A stretch of DNA of 64,000 bases from Myxococcales bacterium (GTDB taxonomy: Bacteria; Myxococcota_A; Polyangia; Polyangiales; Polyangiaceae): contig SECP01000019.1 of NCBI GenBank assembly GCA_004193285.1, positions 1-64,000 of the forward strand, read 5' to 3'. Positions 17,360 to 26,121 of this stretch are shown one piece after another. Every line of letters starts with the position of its first letter. The stretch's first letter is position 1. Position numbers and translations under genes: made by a program. The notes under the pieces are model-generated. The model saw nothing but the letters and a program-made list of their open reading frames with translations. It was not told the origin of the DNA and did no database searches.

Positions 17360-19902
17360 GGCACGCCTCCTAGGTTCATGGAGAAAGACAGGAACACCAT
17401 CCGCGGCGCACCCGCCGCGAAGTGCCGCGCCGGCACGAGCGTGGGGAGCGGCTGCGAGCGGAAGTCCGAAACGTAGTTCAACTCGGCCGAGCGATAGCGC
17501 GAGTCGAGCAGGTTGGTGATCTGGAGCTCGAGCTCGTACGCTCGCCAGCGCGCGCTCGCTCCGGTGTCCAGCGTGAAGATGGTGTCGCTGCGCTGCCCGT
17601 ACGGCAACGCGCGGTGGCCGACGTAGCCTGCGCCGAGGCTGAAGGTGCCTCGCACCGCGGAACCGCGCGGTGCGAGCGGCAGGTCCCCGAACAGTGAGCT
17701 GTCCGACCGCACCACCAAATCCGGCGAGTACGGGACGAGTAACCCCGTATCGTCGAAGCGTGACTTGGTCAGCGAAATGTTGGCATTTTGATCGAAGAAA
17801 TGGCCTCGTAGCCGTACCAGCCCGTTCCAACCGGTGCGCGTGGTGCCGCTGGCGAGCACGCTCCGCCCCTCGGTCTCGCTGAACACGAGGTCCCGGTCCA
17901 CGTGGGTCATGAAGAAGATCGACCGTGCGGCCACGCTCACGCTGCCGAGGTCGCGGGCGTAGGCCACACCGCCGTCGGCCGCGCGGATGCTGGCGAACGG
18001 GGTGGCGATGTCTTGACTGACGTACGCCGGGTCGATCGAGCGGACGCCCATGCCGTAGCTCAGTGAGTAGCTGAAGTGATCGAAGGGGCCGAACGTGAGC
18101 GTAGCCCGCGGCAGAAGCTTGCTGCTGGCGGTGGAGGACCGCTGAGTCGGCTCACGGTGCTGACCGAAGCGCTGCTGATCGAGGCAGCTTGCGTCACCGG
18201 GCGGGTCGCTCGGCGAGGGGCGAGACACTCCCTGCACGGCGCAGCGATCGAGGACATCGAACCAAAAAAGCTCGCTGCGCGCGCCGACCTTCAAGCTCAC
18301 GCGCCGCACCGGGCGCAGCGTGACCTCTCCATATAGGGCCAAATTTCCCAAATTCGCCCCCAAATCCACGTCGGTGCGGTAGGGGATGCTCGCGGAGTCC
18401 ACGCGCTGGCGCTGGCTATTCGTGGCGTCGCCGCGCGCGTAATACCCGAGCTCCACGTCCTGTTTGAGACCCCACGCGTCCAAGGAGGTGTGCGCATACC
18501 CGCGCGCTCCGTAGGTGGTTTCGTCGACCGCCAGATCCAGCAGATCACCGCGCTGGCCGTGGAGCGATTGAATCGCCTCCTGCTTGTCTAGAAGGAAGCC
18601 GGTGAAGTTCTCGCGCAGACGCATGGTGCGTCGAATCGCGAACACTTGCTGACCGAAGTGAAAGCTCCCCGAGTGTTGCTCGAGGTCGGCCGATACGTGG
18701 TAGCGCGAGCCGCTGCCGCCCTGACGCGCGTCGTACGTATCGAAGAACCCGACGCGCCCTGCCTCCAGGTCGTCTTCGCGGAGCACGCCCGCGCTATGAT
18801 AGTTGACGCCGTAGGCGGCGCCGCTGAGGCGGAAGCTCCCGGTCTGCCCGATTTTCCCCTCGTACTGGGCCATGGCTCGGCCCCGCTTCACGTCGCGGTT
18901 CTGTCCGAAGCCTGCGGTCTGGTAGAGCTCGGCGCCCGCGTACGTAGCCCCCTCCTCGGGCGCGAACAGCGCGAGCGCGCGGTGGGTGTCGTACGAGCCG
19001 AGCGTGTACTTGGCCGTCAGTCCACGCTGGTCCAGACCGGTTTCGTAGTCTGCGCTGCCGGCGACCGCGTAGTTCCCCTGGCGTACGTCGAAGGGGCCCT
19101 CCAGCACGCGGAGGCCGTGAACGAGCTCCGGAATCAGAAAACCCGCGTCGGCGAAGCCGTTGCCGTGGAAGTTGCCGCTCTCGTTGATGGGCACGCCGCC
19201 CACCGTGAGCTCGAGATCTTGACCCTCGCGTGCGTCGAAGCCGCGCAGGTAGATGCGCTCCGCGTGCCCTTCACCGCCCTCGTTGGACAGGTAGATGCCG
19301 GGGGCGAGCTGGAGCAGCTCGGTCGCGGTCTTGCGTGGAACACGCGCCAGCTCACCGACGTCCAAGCGCAAATCCGAGGCGCCCGCGGGGGGCGGCGCGT
19401 GACGGCCCGTGACGGTCACTTCCTGCGGCGCGGCCGGCCTCGGAGCGTCCGTGTGCTCGAGCGCCGGCTCCGGCTCACGCTCGACTTCTGGCGGTCTGGG
19501 CGGGGGCGCGGCGGTCGGAGGCGGCGCGGCCGGAGCGGGAGGAGGAGCCACGGCGTCGGGTCGCGAGAGCAGCGGTACGAGCACGCGAATACGCGCCGGA
19601 ATGGCCTCACCGTCCCGCATCGCGGGCGTGAAGGTCCAATGACTCACGACTTCCAGCGCGGCTGCGTCCAACGCCGGGTCGCCGGGTTCGACGAGCGTGG
19701 CGTCCAGCACGGTCCCGCTCTTACTGACCGTAACCAGCAGCGAAACCGTCGCACCCGACGCGACGGGCCCGGCCACCAGCGCCGCGGGGCTCTGCGTGGG
19801 ACGAGGCAACGAAATGACTTGAGAGTGGGCGGAGGGCGCGACGGTCAGCTGGCAGGCGCACACGAGCGCTGCCAACGCGACGCGCGTAGAAACGCGAAGC
19901 AT
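17356..19902 (-). CDS. TonB C-terminal domain fused to a TonB-dependent outer-membrane receptor, 848 aa
   Basis: A signal peptide (first ~28 residues, ending SAHSQ) is followed at residues ~35-112 by a TonB-like C-terminal domain (GATVSLLVTVSKSGTVLDATL ... VSHWTFTPAMRDGEAIPARI). A Pro/Ala/Glu-rich linker leads to a plug domain at ~180-310 (LLQLAPGIYLSNEGG, IYLRGFDAREGQDLELTVGG, LRVLEGPFDVRQGNYAVAG) and a ~530-residue beta-barrel that ends in an aromatic/hydrophobic strand (LSFSMNLGGVP). Plug plus barrel is a complete receptor of normal size, so the TonB part is an addition rather than a replacement. Receptors of this type import siderophores, metal complexes, cobalamin or glycans. The His-rich protein upstream and the lipoproteins downstream favour a metal. 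It lies second in a four-gene minus-strand unit. Confidence 0.9.
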   Translation of the reverse strand: MLRVSTRVALAALVCACQLTVAPSAHSQVISLPRPTQSPAALVAGPVASGATVSLLVTVSKSGTVLDATLVEPGDPALDAAALEVVSHWTFTPAMRDGEAIPARIRVLVPLLSRPDAVAPPPAPAAPPPTAAPPPRPPEVEREPEPALEHTDAPRPAAPQEVTVTGRHAPPPAGASDLRLDVGELARVPRKTATELLQLAPGIYLSNEGGEGHAERIYLRGFDAREGQDLELTVGGVPINESGNFHGNGFADAGFLIPELVHGLRVLEGPFDVRQGNYAVAGSADYETGLDQRGLTAKYTLGSYDTHRALALFAPEEGATYAGAELYQTAGFGQNRDVKRGRAMAQYEGKIGQTGSFRLSGAAYGVNYHSAGVLREDDLEAGRVGFFDTYDARQGGSGSRYHVSADLEQHSGSFHFGQQVFAIRRTMRLRENFTGFLLDKQEAIQSLHGQRGDLLDLAVDETTYGARGYAHTSLDAWGLKQDVELGYYARGDATNSQRQRVDSASIPYRTDVDLGANLGNLALYGEVTLRPVRRVSLKVGARSELFWFDVLDRCAVQGVSRPSPSDPPGDASCLDQQRFGQHREPTQRSSTASSKLLPRATLTFGPFDHFSYSLSYGMGVRSIDPAYVSQDIATPFASIRAADGGVAYARDLGSVSVAARSIFFMTHVDRDLVFSETEGRSVLASGTTRTGWNGLVRLRGHFFDQNANISLTKSRFDDTGLLVPYSPDLVVRSDSSLFGDLPLAPRGSAVRGTFSLGAGYVGHRALPYGQRSDTIFTLDTGASARWRAYELELQITNLLDSRYRSAELNYVSDFRSQPLPTLVPARHFAAGAPRMVFLSFSMNLGGVP

Positions 19903-20007
19903 GATGATACCCCAGGATGTAAGTGCCAGCGTAGCCGCACGGCGAGTGTGCCGCGGATACGACGAGACCGCGCACCGCGCTCGGCGGCCGCGTTCAACCG
20001 ATGAACG

Positions 20008-20475
20008 TCAACCCGCGACGGCGCGGGGCGGTGACGTCTTCGGCGCGAAGGACAAGGCGGGAACCGCTTCGAAAACGGCGGCGCGCGCGGCGGCCGGCGG
20101 CCCACAGGCGGCCCGAGCCGGCGGCAGCACGACGAGCGCGGGCGGCGTGGGCTGCGCCTGCTCGCGCTGGCCACGCGCCAGTAACTGGCAATGCTCGTGC
20201 TCCGCCGCGAGCTGGCTCGACGCTTGGGCCGACGACTCCGTTGCCGGCGCGGCGTGGTCCGCGCCGTGGCTCTCCGACTCGCCGAGCTCCAAGAGCTCGC
20301 CGTGCTCGGCGCAGATGGCGTGCGGAACGAGCAAGAAATGAGCGAACTGGCCGAGTGAGCTCAGGCCAACCAGCACCGCGACGAGGGTGGCCAGGGCGCG
20401 CAGCGGCCCGCGCGTCGCGGAGCGACGTCGGCGGGATTGCGGGGCTCGGGCCAAGACCATCTGGCGGGCAGCCAT
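20008..20475 (-). CDS. His-rich single-pass membrane-anchored protein, DUF2946-like, 155 aa
   Basis: The ATG at 20475 is preferred to an upstream GTG at 20499. A basic N-terminus is followed by one hydrophobic helix (LATLVAVLVGLSSLGQF), then FLLVPHAICAEHGE and a stretch dense in His, Glu and Asp (ESHGADHAA, AAEHEHCQLLARG). The tail is Ala/Pro-rich with one more Cys. The arrangement of a hydrophobic segment and a periplasmic His/Cys patch resembles DUF2946-type small proteins found beside metal transport genes. It is the first gene of the unit that continues with the TonB receptor 105 bp later, so a role in periplasmic metal binding or sensing is likely but inferred. It is divergent from the ThDP enzyme gene. 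Confidence 0.65.
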   Translation of the reverse strand: MAARQMVLARAPQSRRRRSATRGPLRALATLVAVLVGLSSLGQFAHFLLVPHAICAEHGELLELGESESHGADHAAPATESSAQASSQLAAEHEHCQLLARGQREQAQPTPPALVVLPPARAACGPPAAARAAVFEAVPALSFAPKTSPPRAVAG

Positions 20476-20521
20476 AGCACACTCAGGACGCGGGTTCACG
20501 CCGACGCGTTTCGGCTTCGAG

Positions 20522-22405
20522 ATGTCGCTTTCGGACCTTCGCGCGAGCGCGCGGAGTCAGACCCGCGTCTTTCCGCACCTGCGCGCACACCGAGGCCTGA
20601 AAAAAACAACTCCGGGGAGTTTGCTGCGCCGCAGACCGGCCGTAAGTAGCGAAGTGGAATCCGAGCACATCCCCGCCATTCACGCTCTCTTGCAACTGCT
20701 AGAGGCAGAAGGCGTCGAGTACATCTTCGGCGTCCCGGGCGGACCGCTCACCGCCCTGTTCGAGGCGATCCAAGAGCGAAACACGATCAAGCTCGTCCTC
20801 GCCAAGCACGAAGGGGGAGCCGCTTTCATGGCCGCTTCGCACGCGCGTGTGCGCCGCGGCCTCGCGGTGTGCTGCGCCACGACCGGTCCCGGGGCTACGA
20901 ACGCTCTGACCGGCATTGCCAGCGCTCAGGCCGATTCACTGCCGGTGCTCTTCCTCACGGGCCAGGTCGGCACCAACGTGTTCGGCAAAGGAGCGATTCA
21001 GGAGAGCTCCGTCTTCGGCATCGATCTGGTGGCTTTGTTCGAGCCGGTGACCAAGCTCTCGGCGATGTTTCCGAGCGCCGAGCGCATCCCGGACATGGTC
21101 AAGGCGGCGATTCGGGTGGCGAAGAGTGGCCGCCCCGGGGCGGTACACCTCAACATGCCGGCGGACATGCTGCGGCGTCCGGTGTCGGTCCGCGCGGTGA
21201 GCTCGCCGACCCGTAAGTCCTCGCGCAGCATGGACTGGAGCGCCCTGCAGACAGCGTTCCAAATCCTGGCGCAGGCGCGTCGGCCGGCGATTTTGGCCGG
21301 TCACGGCGTCGCGCTGGCGGGAGCCTCCGACGCGCTGGCGCGCTTCGCTCACGCTTCCGGCATCCCCGTGATGACGTCACCCAAGGGTAAAGGTGTGTTC
21401 CCGGAGACGGACCCGCTGTGGCTCGGAGTGCTGGGCTTCGGCGGGCACGAGCTCGCGGAAAAGTACCTTCAATCCGGCGCGATTGACGCGCTCCTCGTCA
21501 TTGGCTCCAGCTTGAACGAGTTCGTCACCAATGCCTGGTCGCTGCCCATCGCCGCCCAGCACAAGCTCATTCAGCTGGACGTCGATCCCACCGTCATCGG
21601 TCGCAACCACAACGTAGACGTGGCCGTCGCCGCGGACGCTCGCACCGCGCTCACGGAGCTGACTCGCCTGATGGAGTGCGGCGACGTCGTGGCACGGGAG
21701 GCGGAACCGCTGCGTGACCTGCGCGCTTCGACGCCGCGCTACCTGGTGGAGGCGACGACCTTGTCCGAGGCGAGCCCGCTCAAGCCGCAACGACTCATGA
21801 CCGAGCTGCGCCGTGCCATGCCGGACGACGCGCTGCTCTTCGTAGACAACGGCACGTCCATCATCTGGGGCGTGCACTACTTTCAGGTCCGGGAGCGCGA
21901 CACGTTCTTCATCGATCTCGGCCTCGCATCGATGGGCAGCGCGGTCGCGGGCGTGGTGGGCGGCGGGCTGGCGGCTCCGGGGCGTCGCTCCGTGGCGTTG
22001 GTTGGCGACGCCGCGTTCGCGATGAACGGTTTCGAGGTTCACACCGCGGTCGAGCAAAAGCTGCCCATCGTCTGGGTCGTGCTCAACAACAACGGCCACG
22101 GCATGGTGCACCAAGGGGACAAGCTCATGCGCGGCCGCGACCTGGGTGCCTCGCAGTTCGTGCAGCGAGTGGACTCAGCCGGCGTGGCTCGCTCACTAGG
22201 AGCCCGGGGCGTGCAGGTGTCGAGCCCGGTCGAGCTGCGTCAGGCCCTGGTAGAGGCCTTTCGAGAGACGCAGCTGCCCACCGTCATCGACGCCATCATC
22301 GACGCGGAAGAGCTCGCGCCCACGCTCGCTCGCCGGGTGCAAACCTTGGCGGGCTTCATGTCGCTCAAGCGCTCCAGCGACATTCGCTCGCTGATCGGCG
22401 GCTAG
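20522..22405 (+). CDS. Thiamine-diphosphate enzyme, acetolactate synthase-like
   Basis: This has the three-domain layout of the acetolactate synthase/benzoylformate decarboxylase superfamily. The N-terminal Pyr domain includes EGVEYIFGVPGGPLTAL and the catalytic Glu in LAKHEGGAAFMA. A central domain follows (RPAILAGHGVALAGA). The C-terminal PP domain has the ThDP/Mg motif VALVGDAAFAMNGFEV...NNNGHGMV. The motif reads GDA rather than the commoner GDG. No small regulatory subunit gene is adjacent, so a dedicated branched-chain synthase is less likely than another 2-oxoacid decarboxylase or carboligase. Homology begins near 20660; I give the ATG at 20522, but a GTG at 20654 is possible and would remove a basic 44-residue N-terminus. 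It converges on the next gene with a 10-bp gap. Confidence 0.85.
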   Translation: MSLSDLRASARSQTRVFPHLRAHRGLKKTTPGSLLRRRPAVSSEVESEHIPAIHALLQLLEAEGVEYIFGVPGGPLTALFEAIQERNTIKLVLAKHEGGAAFMAASHARVRRGLAVCCATTGPGATNALTGIASAQADSLPVLFLTGQVGTNVFGKGAIQESSVFGIDLVALFEPVTKLSAMFPSAERIPDMVKAAIRVAKSGRPGAVHLNMPADMLRRPVSVRAVSSPTRKSSRSMDWSALQTAFQILAQARRPAILAGHGVALAGASDALARFAHASGIPVMTSPKGKGVFPETDPLWLGVLGFGGHELAEKYLQSGAIDALLVIGSSLNEFVTNAWSLPIAAQHKLIQLDVDPTVIGRNHNVDVAVAADARTALTELTRLMECGDVVAREAEPLRDLRASTPRYLVEATTLSEASPLKPQRLMTELRRAMPDDALLFVDNGTSIIWGVHYFQVRERDTFFIDLGLASMGSAVAGVVGGGLAAPGRRSVALVGDAAFAMNGFEVHTAVEQKLPIVWVVLNNNGHGMVHQGDKLMRGRDLGASQFVQRVDSAGVARSLGARGVQVSSPVELRQALVEAFRETQLPTVIDAIIDAEELAPTLARRVQTLAGFMSLKRSSDIRSLIGG

Positions 22406-22415
22406 CCGCCAGCGC

Positions 22416-22850
22416 TCAGCACAGCTCGCGCCGCTTGAGCTCGGCGAGGGTGCGCTTGGCGTCGAAATTGATGGGACCGGCGGGGTTGAACAGGAGCGCT
22501 TCTTCCACCGTCGAGCGCACGTGAATGGAGTACTTCTTCGGCGCGAGCAGCAAGATGGCGACGAGCGCGCTCCGCTTCAGGCTGGAGATGAAGCCAGTGC
22601 CTTCGAAGACGGCCACCGCGTACGTGAGGTTCTCCATGATTTCCGGCAGCTTTTTGGCTTGAGCCTTGCGAAAGCTGTCGTCCGGGGCCGCGCTGTCCGG
22701 CGGCATGATGAACAGCCCCACCAGTGGTCGGCCCTGCTTGGCCCGCGCCGCGGCCAAGTCCCGCGCGTAGTTTTCCACGTCGGGCAGCGAGGGACTCTTG
22801 CCCCAGCGCACGACGAACAGGCCCTCTACTGCACACGATTGATAAGACAT
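22416..22850 (-). CDS. Conserved small protein of unknown function, 144 aa
   Basis: A compact soluble protein without signal peptide. It shows an alternating beta/alpha pattern (GLFVVRWGKSPSLPDVENY, PLVGLFIMPPDSAAPDDSF, YAVAVFEGTGFISSLKRSALV) that resembles small STAS/SpoIIAA-like proteins and is common, with this PPD motif, in delta-type proteobacteria. I cannot give a function. A GGAG sequence lies upstream of the ATG. The next gene on the same strand starts 29 bp before it, so the two may be co-transcribed. Confidence 0.75.
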   Translation of the reverse strand: MSYQSCAVEGLFVVRWGKSPSLPDVENYARDLAAARAKQGRPLVGLFIMPPDSAAPDDSFRKAQAKKLPEIMENLTYAVAVFEGTGFISSLKRSALVAILLLAPKKYSIHVRSTVEEALLFNPAGPINFDAKRTLAELKRRELC

Positions 22851-22879
22851 CTCGCGTCTGCTTCTCCTAGCCCATCTGC

Positions 22880-23284
22880 CTACGACCAGAACGCGTCGAA
22901 GGCATAGAGGTCGATCGGTACGGTGCGTCCTTCGACTATCTTTCCAGATCGAAAACGATACATGACGCAGTGCTCACAATCGAGAGCTCGCCCCTGGCGC
23001 TGCGCGCTAATCCTACCCCACACCACAAGGTAGTCGCCGTCGGCCGCGATCGCGCGGGGCTCGAGCTTCAACGTACCGTCGCTCAGCTCGCGCGCGCGCC
23101 TCAGCGCCGACAGGTGCGCGGCGAGCCCCGTCGTCTGGCACGCTATCAGGCTCCGGCCGGGGATCGTGTACGCGACATTTTCGTCGACGAGTTCTGCCAC
23201 GGCACTCAGATCGTTGGAGTTGAACCCTTCGATCATGCGCCGGTAGGCGACGACGTTCGAATGCTCGGCTGCAGCTGCGCTCAT
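22880..23284 (-). CDS. SnoaL/NTF2-like protein, 134 aa
   Basis: The length and pattern fit the NTF2-like alpha+beta cone fold: NVVAYRRMIEGFNSNDLSAVAELVDENVAYTIPG at the N-terminus is the SnoaL-type opening (split here: helix NVVAYRRMIEGFN, then DENVAYTIPG). It continues with a strand pair (GDYLVVWGRISAQRQG) and the closing segment RFRSGKIVEGRTVP. Family members act as small isomerases, hydrolases or ligand-binding proteins; the pocket residues do not identify one. It is probably transcribed together with the following small protein. Confidence 0.8.
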   Translation of the reverse strand: MSAAAAEHSNVVAYRRMIEGFNSNDLSAVAELVDENVAYTIPGRSLIACQTTGLAAHLSALRRARELSDGTLKLEPRAIAADGDYLVVWGRISAQRQGRALDCEHCVMYRFRSGKIVEGRTVPIDLYAFDAFWS

Positions 23285-23510
23285 GGGCTTCGCTCAATAC
23301 GCCCAGCTCGTGAAACGGTTTAAGCCGCTGTCGCCCGCGAGCGGTGGGGCATTTGAGGTCTCACCTCGCGGCGCGAGCTCCCGTGACCCCCCATGCCATC
23401 GATGAGCGACCGGCGGTGGAAGGCGGAGCGACTCCGGCTCATTGGCTGGCACCGGGGGCGTGGCGATCTCCGTCGGCGGCGGCGGCGCCGCTCGCGGCTT
23501 ATCGAAGTGC

Positions 23511-23561
23511 ACTGAACATCCGCCAATTATTGGACCCACGTTCAGTGGTTTGTTACTGAAC
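23511..23561. promoter_or_regulatory. Three-copy ACTGAAC operator-like cluster upstream of a winged-helix gene
   Basis: ACTGAAC occurs at 23511-23517 and 23555-23561 and its exact inverse GTTCAGT at 23540-23546. The last two form a 22-bp inverted repeat with 8-bp spacer that ends four bases before the start codon of the small winged-helix protein. The spacing suits a dimeric regulator. Autoregulation by that protein is the simplest reading. Confidence 0.5.
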
Positions 23562-23579
23562 AGGCATGCAGATGCCTGT
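23560..23579. promoter_or_regulatory. Perfect 8-bp inverted repeat spanning the start codon
   Basis: ACAGGCAT (23560-23567), a 4-base spacer, and ATGCCTGT (23572-23579) form a perfect inverted repeat that includes both candidate ATGs (23566 and 23572). In the mRNA it could fold and hide the start region; in the DNA it could be a second operator. Confidence 0.4.
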
Positions 23580-23841
23580 TCCCCAAGCTCTCCTGGTCCT
23601 GGTGTTCCGCTGCGCCCGCGCGGGCAAGCAGCCGAACCTCACCGCCTTCTGCAAGCGCTTCGATTTGAGCGTTTCTCAGCTCCAGCGCGCGTTCGATCGG
23701 CTGGAGCAGGAGGAGCTGCTGACCTTCTCCGCGCGCGGTGAGAGCCTCACCCTCAAGGGTTTGGCGGTTGCGGCCAGCCTCGCGCGGCGCGCGCAGGCGA
23801 AGCAGCGGCCGCTCGCGGCCTGCCGCGCTGCCGCAGCCTGA
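23566..23841 (+). CDS. Small winged-helix transcription regulator, 91 aa
   Basis: The protein is almost only a DNA-binding domain: a first helix (PQALLVLVFRCARAG), a helix-turn-helix (NLTAFCKRFDLSVSQLQRAFDRLEQEELL) read here as NLTAFCKRFDLS then VSQLQRAFDRLEQEELL, and a wing (FSARGESLTLKGL). A short basic Ala-rich tail follows. There is no visible ligand domain; two Cys (FRCARAG, AFCKRF) could sense redox state or metal. It lies 132 bp upstream of the nitrate reductase gene in the same direction and behind an operator-like cluster, so it is a candidate regulator of itself and of nitrate reduction. Start choice between 23566 and 23572 is open. Confidence 0.65.
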   Translation: MQMPVPQALLVLVFRCARAGKQPNLTAFCKRFDLSVSQLQRAFDRLEQEELLTFSARGESLTLKGLAVAASLARRAQAKQRPLAACRAAAA

Positions 23842-23888
23842 TTTATTTCAGGAGCGTGCAGTCAATCCCCGAATGGCGGGGCGAAATC

Positions 23889-23903
23889 TATCGAGCATCG
23901 ATA
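23889..23903. promoter_or_regulatory. Inverted repeat upstream of nitrate reductase
   Basis: TATCGA (23889-23894), GCA, TCGATA (23898-23903) is a perfect 6-bp inverted repeat 71 bp upstream of the nitrate reductase ATG. It is a candidate operator for one of the two flanking regulators. Sequence evidence only. Confidence 0.3.
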
Positions 23904-23973
23904 CATTTCACCGGCGCAACACGGGCGGGATACGGCAGAGAAACACGCCCGGCGCGACAACAGAGTCGCCCGC

Positions 23974-26121
23974 ATGTCCCGCCCCGCGCCGCACCTGGTG
24001 TCGGTCCCCGACCAGACCGTCAAGACGCACTGCCCCTACTGCGCGTTCCAGTGCGGGATGGAGGTCACGACGACGCGAGGTTCCAGCCCATCGCTTCGGA
24101 TCGTTGCCAACCCGGACTTTCCCGTCAACCGCGGGCAGATGTGCATCAAGGGGTTCACGTCCGGCGCGCTACTGGATCACCCGCAGCGCATCGTGACGCC
24201 GATGGTGCGGCAAGGCGGGCGGCTCGTACCCACGTCGTGGACGGACGCTCTGGACTTCGTGGCGGAGCGGCTGCTCGCCCTGCAGCGCGCGCACGGCAAG
24301 GACTGCGTTGGAGTCTTCGGTAGCGGTGCGCTGACGAACGAGAAGGCCTACCTGCTCGGCAAGTTGGCGCGCGTGGCGCTCGCAACTTCGAACATCGACT
24401 ACAACGGCCGCTACTGCATGTCCTCGGCCGCCGCCGGCCAAAACCGCGCGTTCGGGCTCGACCGGGGCATGCCATTTCCCGTGTCTGACATCGCGGAAGC
24501 GCAGACCCTCATGCTGTGGGGGTCCAACTGCGCGGAGACCATGCCTCCGATCATGCAGTGGGTGTACGCGCAGAAGGAGCGCGGAGGGAGCTCGATCGTC
24601 GTCGATCCCCGGCAGACGGACACCGCGCGCGGCGCTACGCTTCACCTGCAGCCGACGCCGGGCACGGACCTCCTGCTCGCCAATGGGCTCCTCGCCATCG
24701 CCCTGGAGCGCGATTTGCTGGATCACGACTACATTGCCCAGCGCACGGAGGGGTTCGAGGAGCTGCGCCGGCACCTGCTCGGGGTGGACACGACTCACGT
24801 CGAGCGGGTGACGGGGGTCTCCCTCGGTAAGCAGCAGCGCGCGGTCGAGCTCCTGGCGCGAGCCGAGAGCAGCATGCTGCTGTCCGGGCGCGGCGCCGAG
24901 CAGCAGTCCAAAGGCACCGAGACCGTGCTCGCCTTCACGAACCTGATGCTCGCCCTGGGCAAGGTCGGCAAGACCGCGAGCGGCTATGGCTGTATCACCG
25001 GGCAGGGCAACGGTCAGGGAGGACGAGAGCACGGCCAGAAAGCGGACCAATTGCCTGGCTACCGCTTGATCGAGGATCCCGAGCACCGCGCCGCGATCGC
25101 GCGCGTCTGGGGGGTGTCGCCGGACTCGTTACCGGGAAAAGGTAAGAGCGCTTACGAGTTGCTGGACGCGATGGGCCCCAAAGGTGGAGTGCGGGCGCTC
25201 CTGGTGTTCGGCTCCAACGTCGTCGTCGCCTCGCCGCACGCGAGCAACATCCAAAGCAAGCTGGAGCAGCTGGAGCTGCTCGTGGTGTGTGACGCGTTCG
25301 AGAACGAGACCGCGCAGAGCGCGCACGTCGTGCTGCCCATCGCGCAGTTCGGTGAAGAAGTGGGGACCCTCACCAATCTGGAGGGGCGCGTGATCTTGCG
25401 CGAGCAAGTGCGCGAGGCACCCGAGGGCGTGAAGACGGATCTGGAGATCATGTACGAGCTCGCCCGGCGGCTCGGCCACGAGCAAGGCTTTCGTTTCGAA
25501 AGCTCCGAGGCCGTGTTCGACGAGCTGCGCCGCGCCACCGCCGGCGGCAAGGCCGACTACAGCGGCATCAGCTACGCCAAGATTCGCGCGGAACAGGGCG
25601 TTTTTTGGCCTTGCCCGGAAGACGGGCACCCGGGGACGCCGCGCTTGTTCCAAGAGCGCTTCGCATTTCCGAACGGCCGGGCGCGTTTTCACGTCGTGCC
25701 CCACCGGCCGGCGGCCGAGCTGCCGGACGCCGACTACCCGCTGTTTTTCACGACCGGGCGCTACAAGGAGCACTACAACTCCGGCGCGCAAACACGCCGC
25801 GTGCCCCAGTTGCTGGACGCGCAGCCGGAGCCGCGCATCCAGGTACACCCGCGGCTGGCACTCGAGCTCGGCGTGACGGAAGGGCAGGGCCTCCTGGTGG
25901 AGAGTCGTCGCGGCAGCGTGACGTTCGCGGTGACGCTCAGCCGAGACATCCGGCCGGACACGTTGTTCGCGCCCTTTCACTGGGGGGGCAAGCGAGCGGC
26001 GAACCTCCTCACCATGCCTGCTCTCGATCCGTTCAGTCGCATGCCCGAGTTCAAAGTGTGCGCGGTGCGAGCGAGGCCGCTAGGCGCGGACGCAGCGGGC
26101 GGCGCGAGGAAGCACAGATGA
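23974..26121 (+). CDS. nasC: Assimilatory-type nitrate reductase catalytic subunit, 715 aa
   Basis: A molybdopterin oxidoreductase of the NasA/NapA branch that reduces nitrate to nitrite. The [4Fe-4S] site is Cys20, Cys23, Cys27 (HCPYCAFQC) and Cys57 (GQMCIKG). The Mo ligand is Cys148 in YNGRYCMSSA, which separates it from NarG-type enzymes with Asp. Further family motifs are LLSGRGAEQQ, ITGQGNGQGGREHGQKADQL and, in the C-terminal Mo-bis-MGD domain, FFTTGRYKEHYNSGAQTRR. No Tat or Sec signal is present, consistent with a cytoplasmic assimilatory enzyme. It is shorter than the larger NasA proteins and lacks a C-terminal BFD iron-sulfur domain, which is found instead on the next, overlapping gene. 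The pair matches the two-subunit NasBC arrangement of Bacillus. Confidence 0.88.
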   Translation: MSRPAPHLVSVPDQTVKTHCPYCAFQCGMEVTTTRGSSPSLRIVANPDFPVNRGQMCIKGFTSGALLDHPQRIVTPMVRQGGRLVPTSWTDALDFVAERLLALQRAHGKDCVGVFGSGALTNEKAYLLGKLARVALATSNIDYNGRYCMSSAAAGQNRAFGLDRGMPFPVSDIAEAQTLMLWGSNCAETMPPIMQWVYAQKERGGSSIVVDPRQTDTARGATLHLQPTPGTDLLLANGLLAIALERDLLDHDYIAQRTEGFEELRRHLLGVDTTHVERVTGVSLGKQQRAVELLARAESSMLLSGRGAEQQSKGTETVLAFTNLMLALGKVGKTASGYGCITGQGNGQGGREHGQKADQLPGYRLIEDPEHRAAIARVWGVSPDSLPGKGKSAYELLDAMGPKGGVRALLVFGSNVVVASPHASNIQSKLEQLELLVVCDAFENETAQSAHVVLPIAQFGEEVGTLTNLEGRVILREQVREAPEGVKTDLEIMYELARRLGHEQGFRFESSEAVFDELRRATAGGKADYSGISYAKIRAEQGVFWPCPEDGHPGTPRLFQERFAFPNGRARFHVVPHRPAAELPDADYPLFFTTGRYKEHYNSGAQTRRVPQLLDAQPEPRIQVHPRLALELGVTEGQGLLVESRRGSVTFAVTLSRDIRPDTLFAPFHWGGKRAANLLTMPALDPFSRMPEFKVCAVRARPLGADAAGGARKHR

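Noticed and set aside
23294..23539. Possible 81-aa minus-strand protein upstream of the SnoaL-like gene
   Set aside because: No hydrophobic signal, no conserved motif, and it overlaps the operator-like repeats of the winged-helix gene. Probably non-coding.
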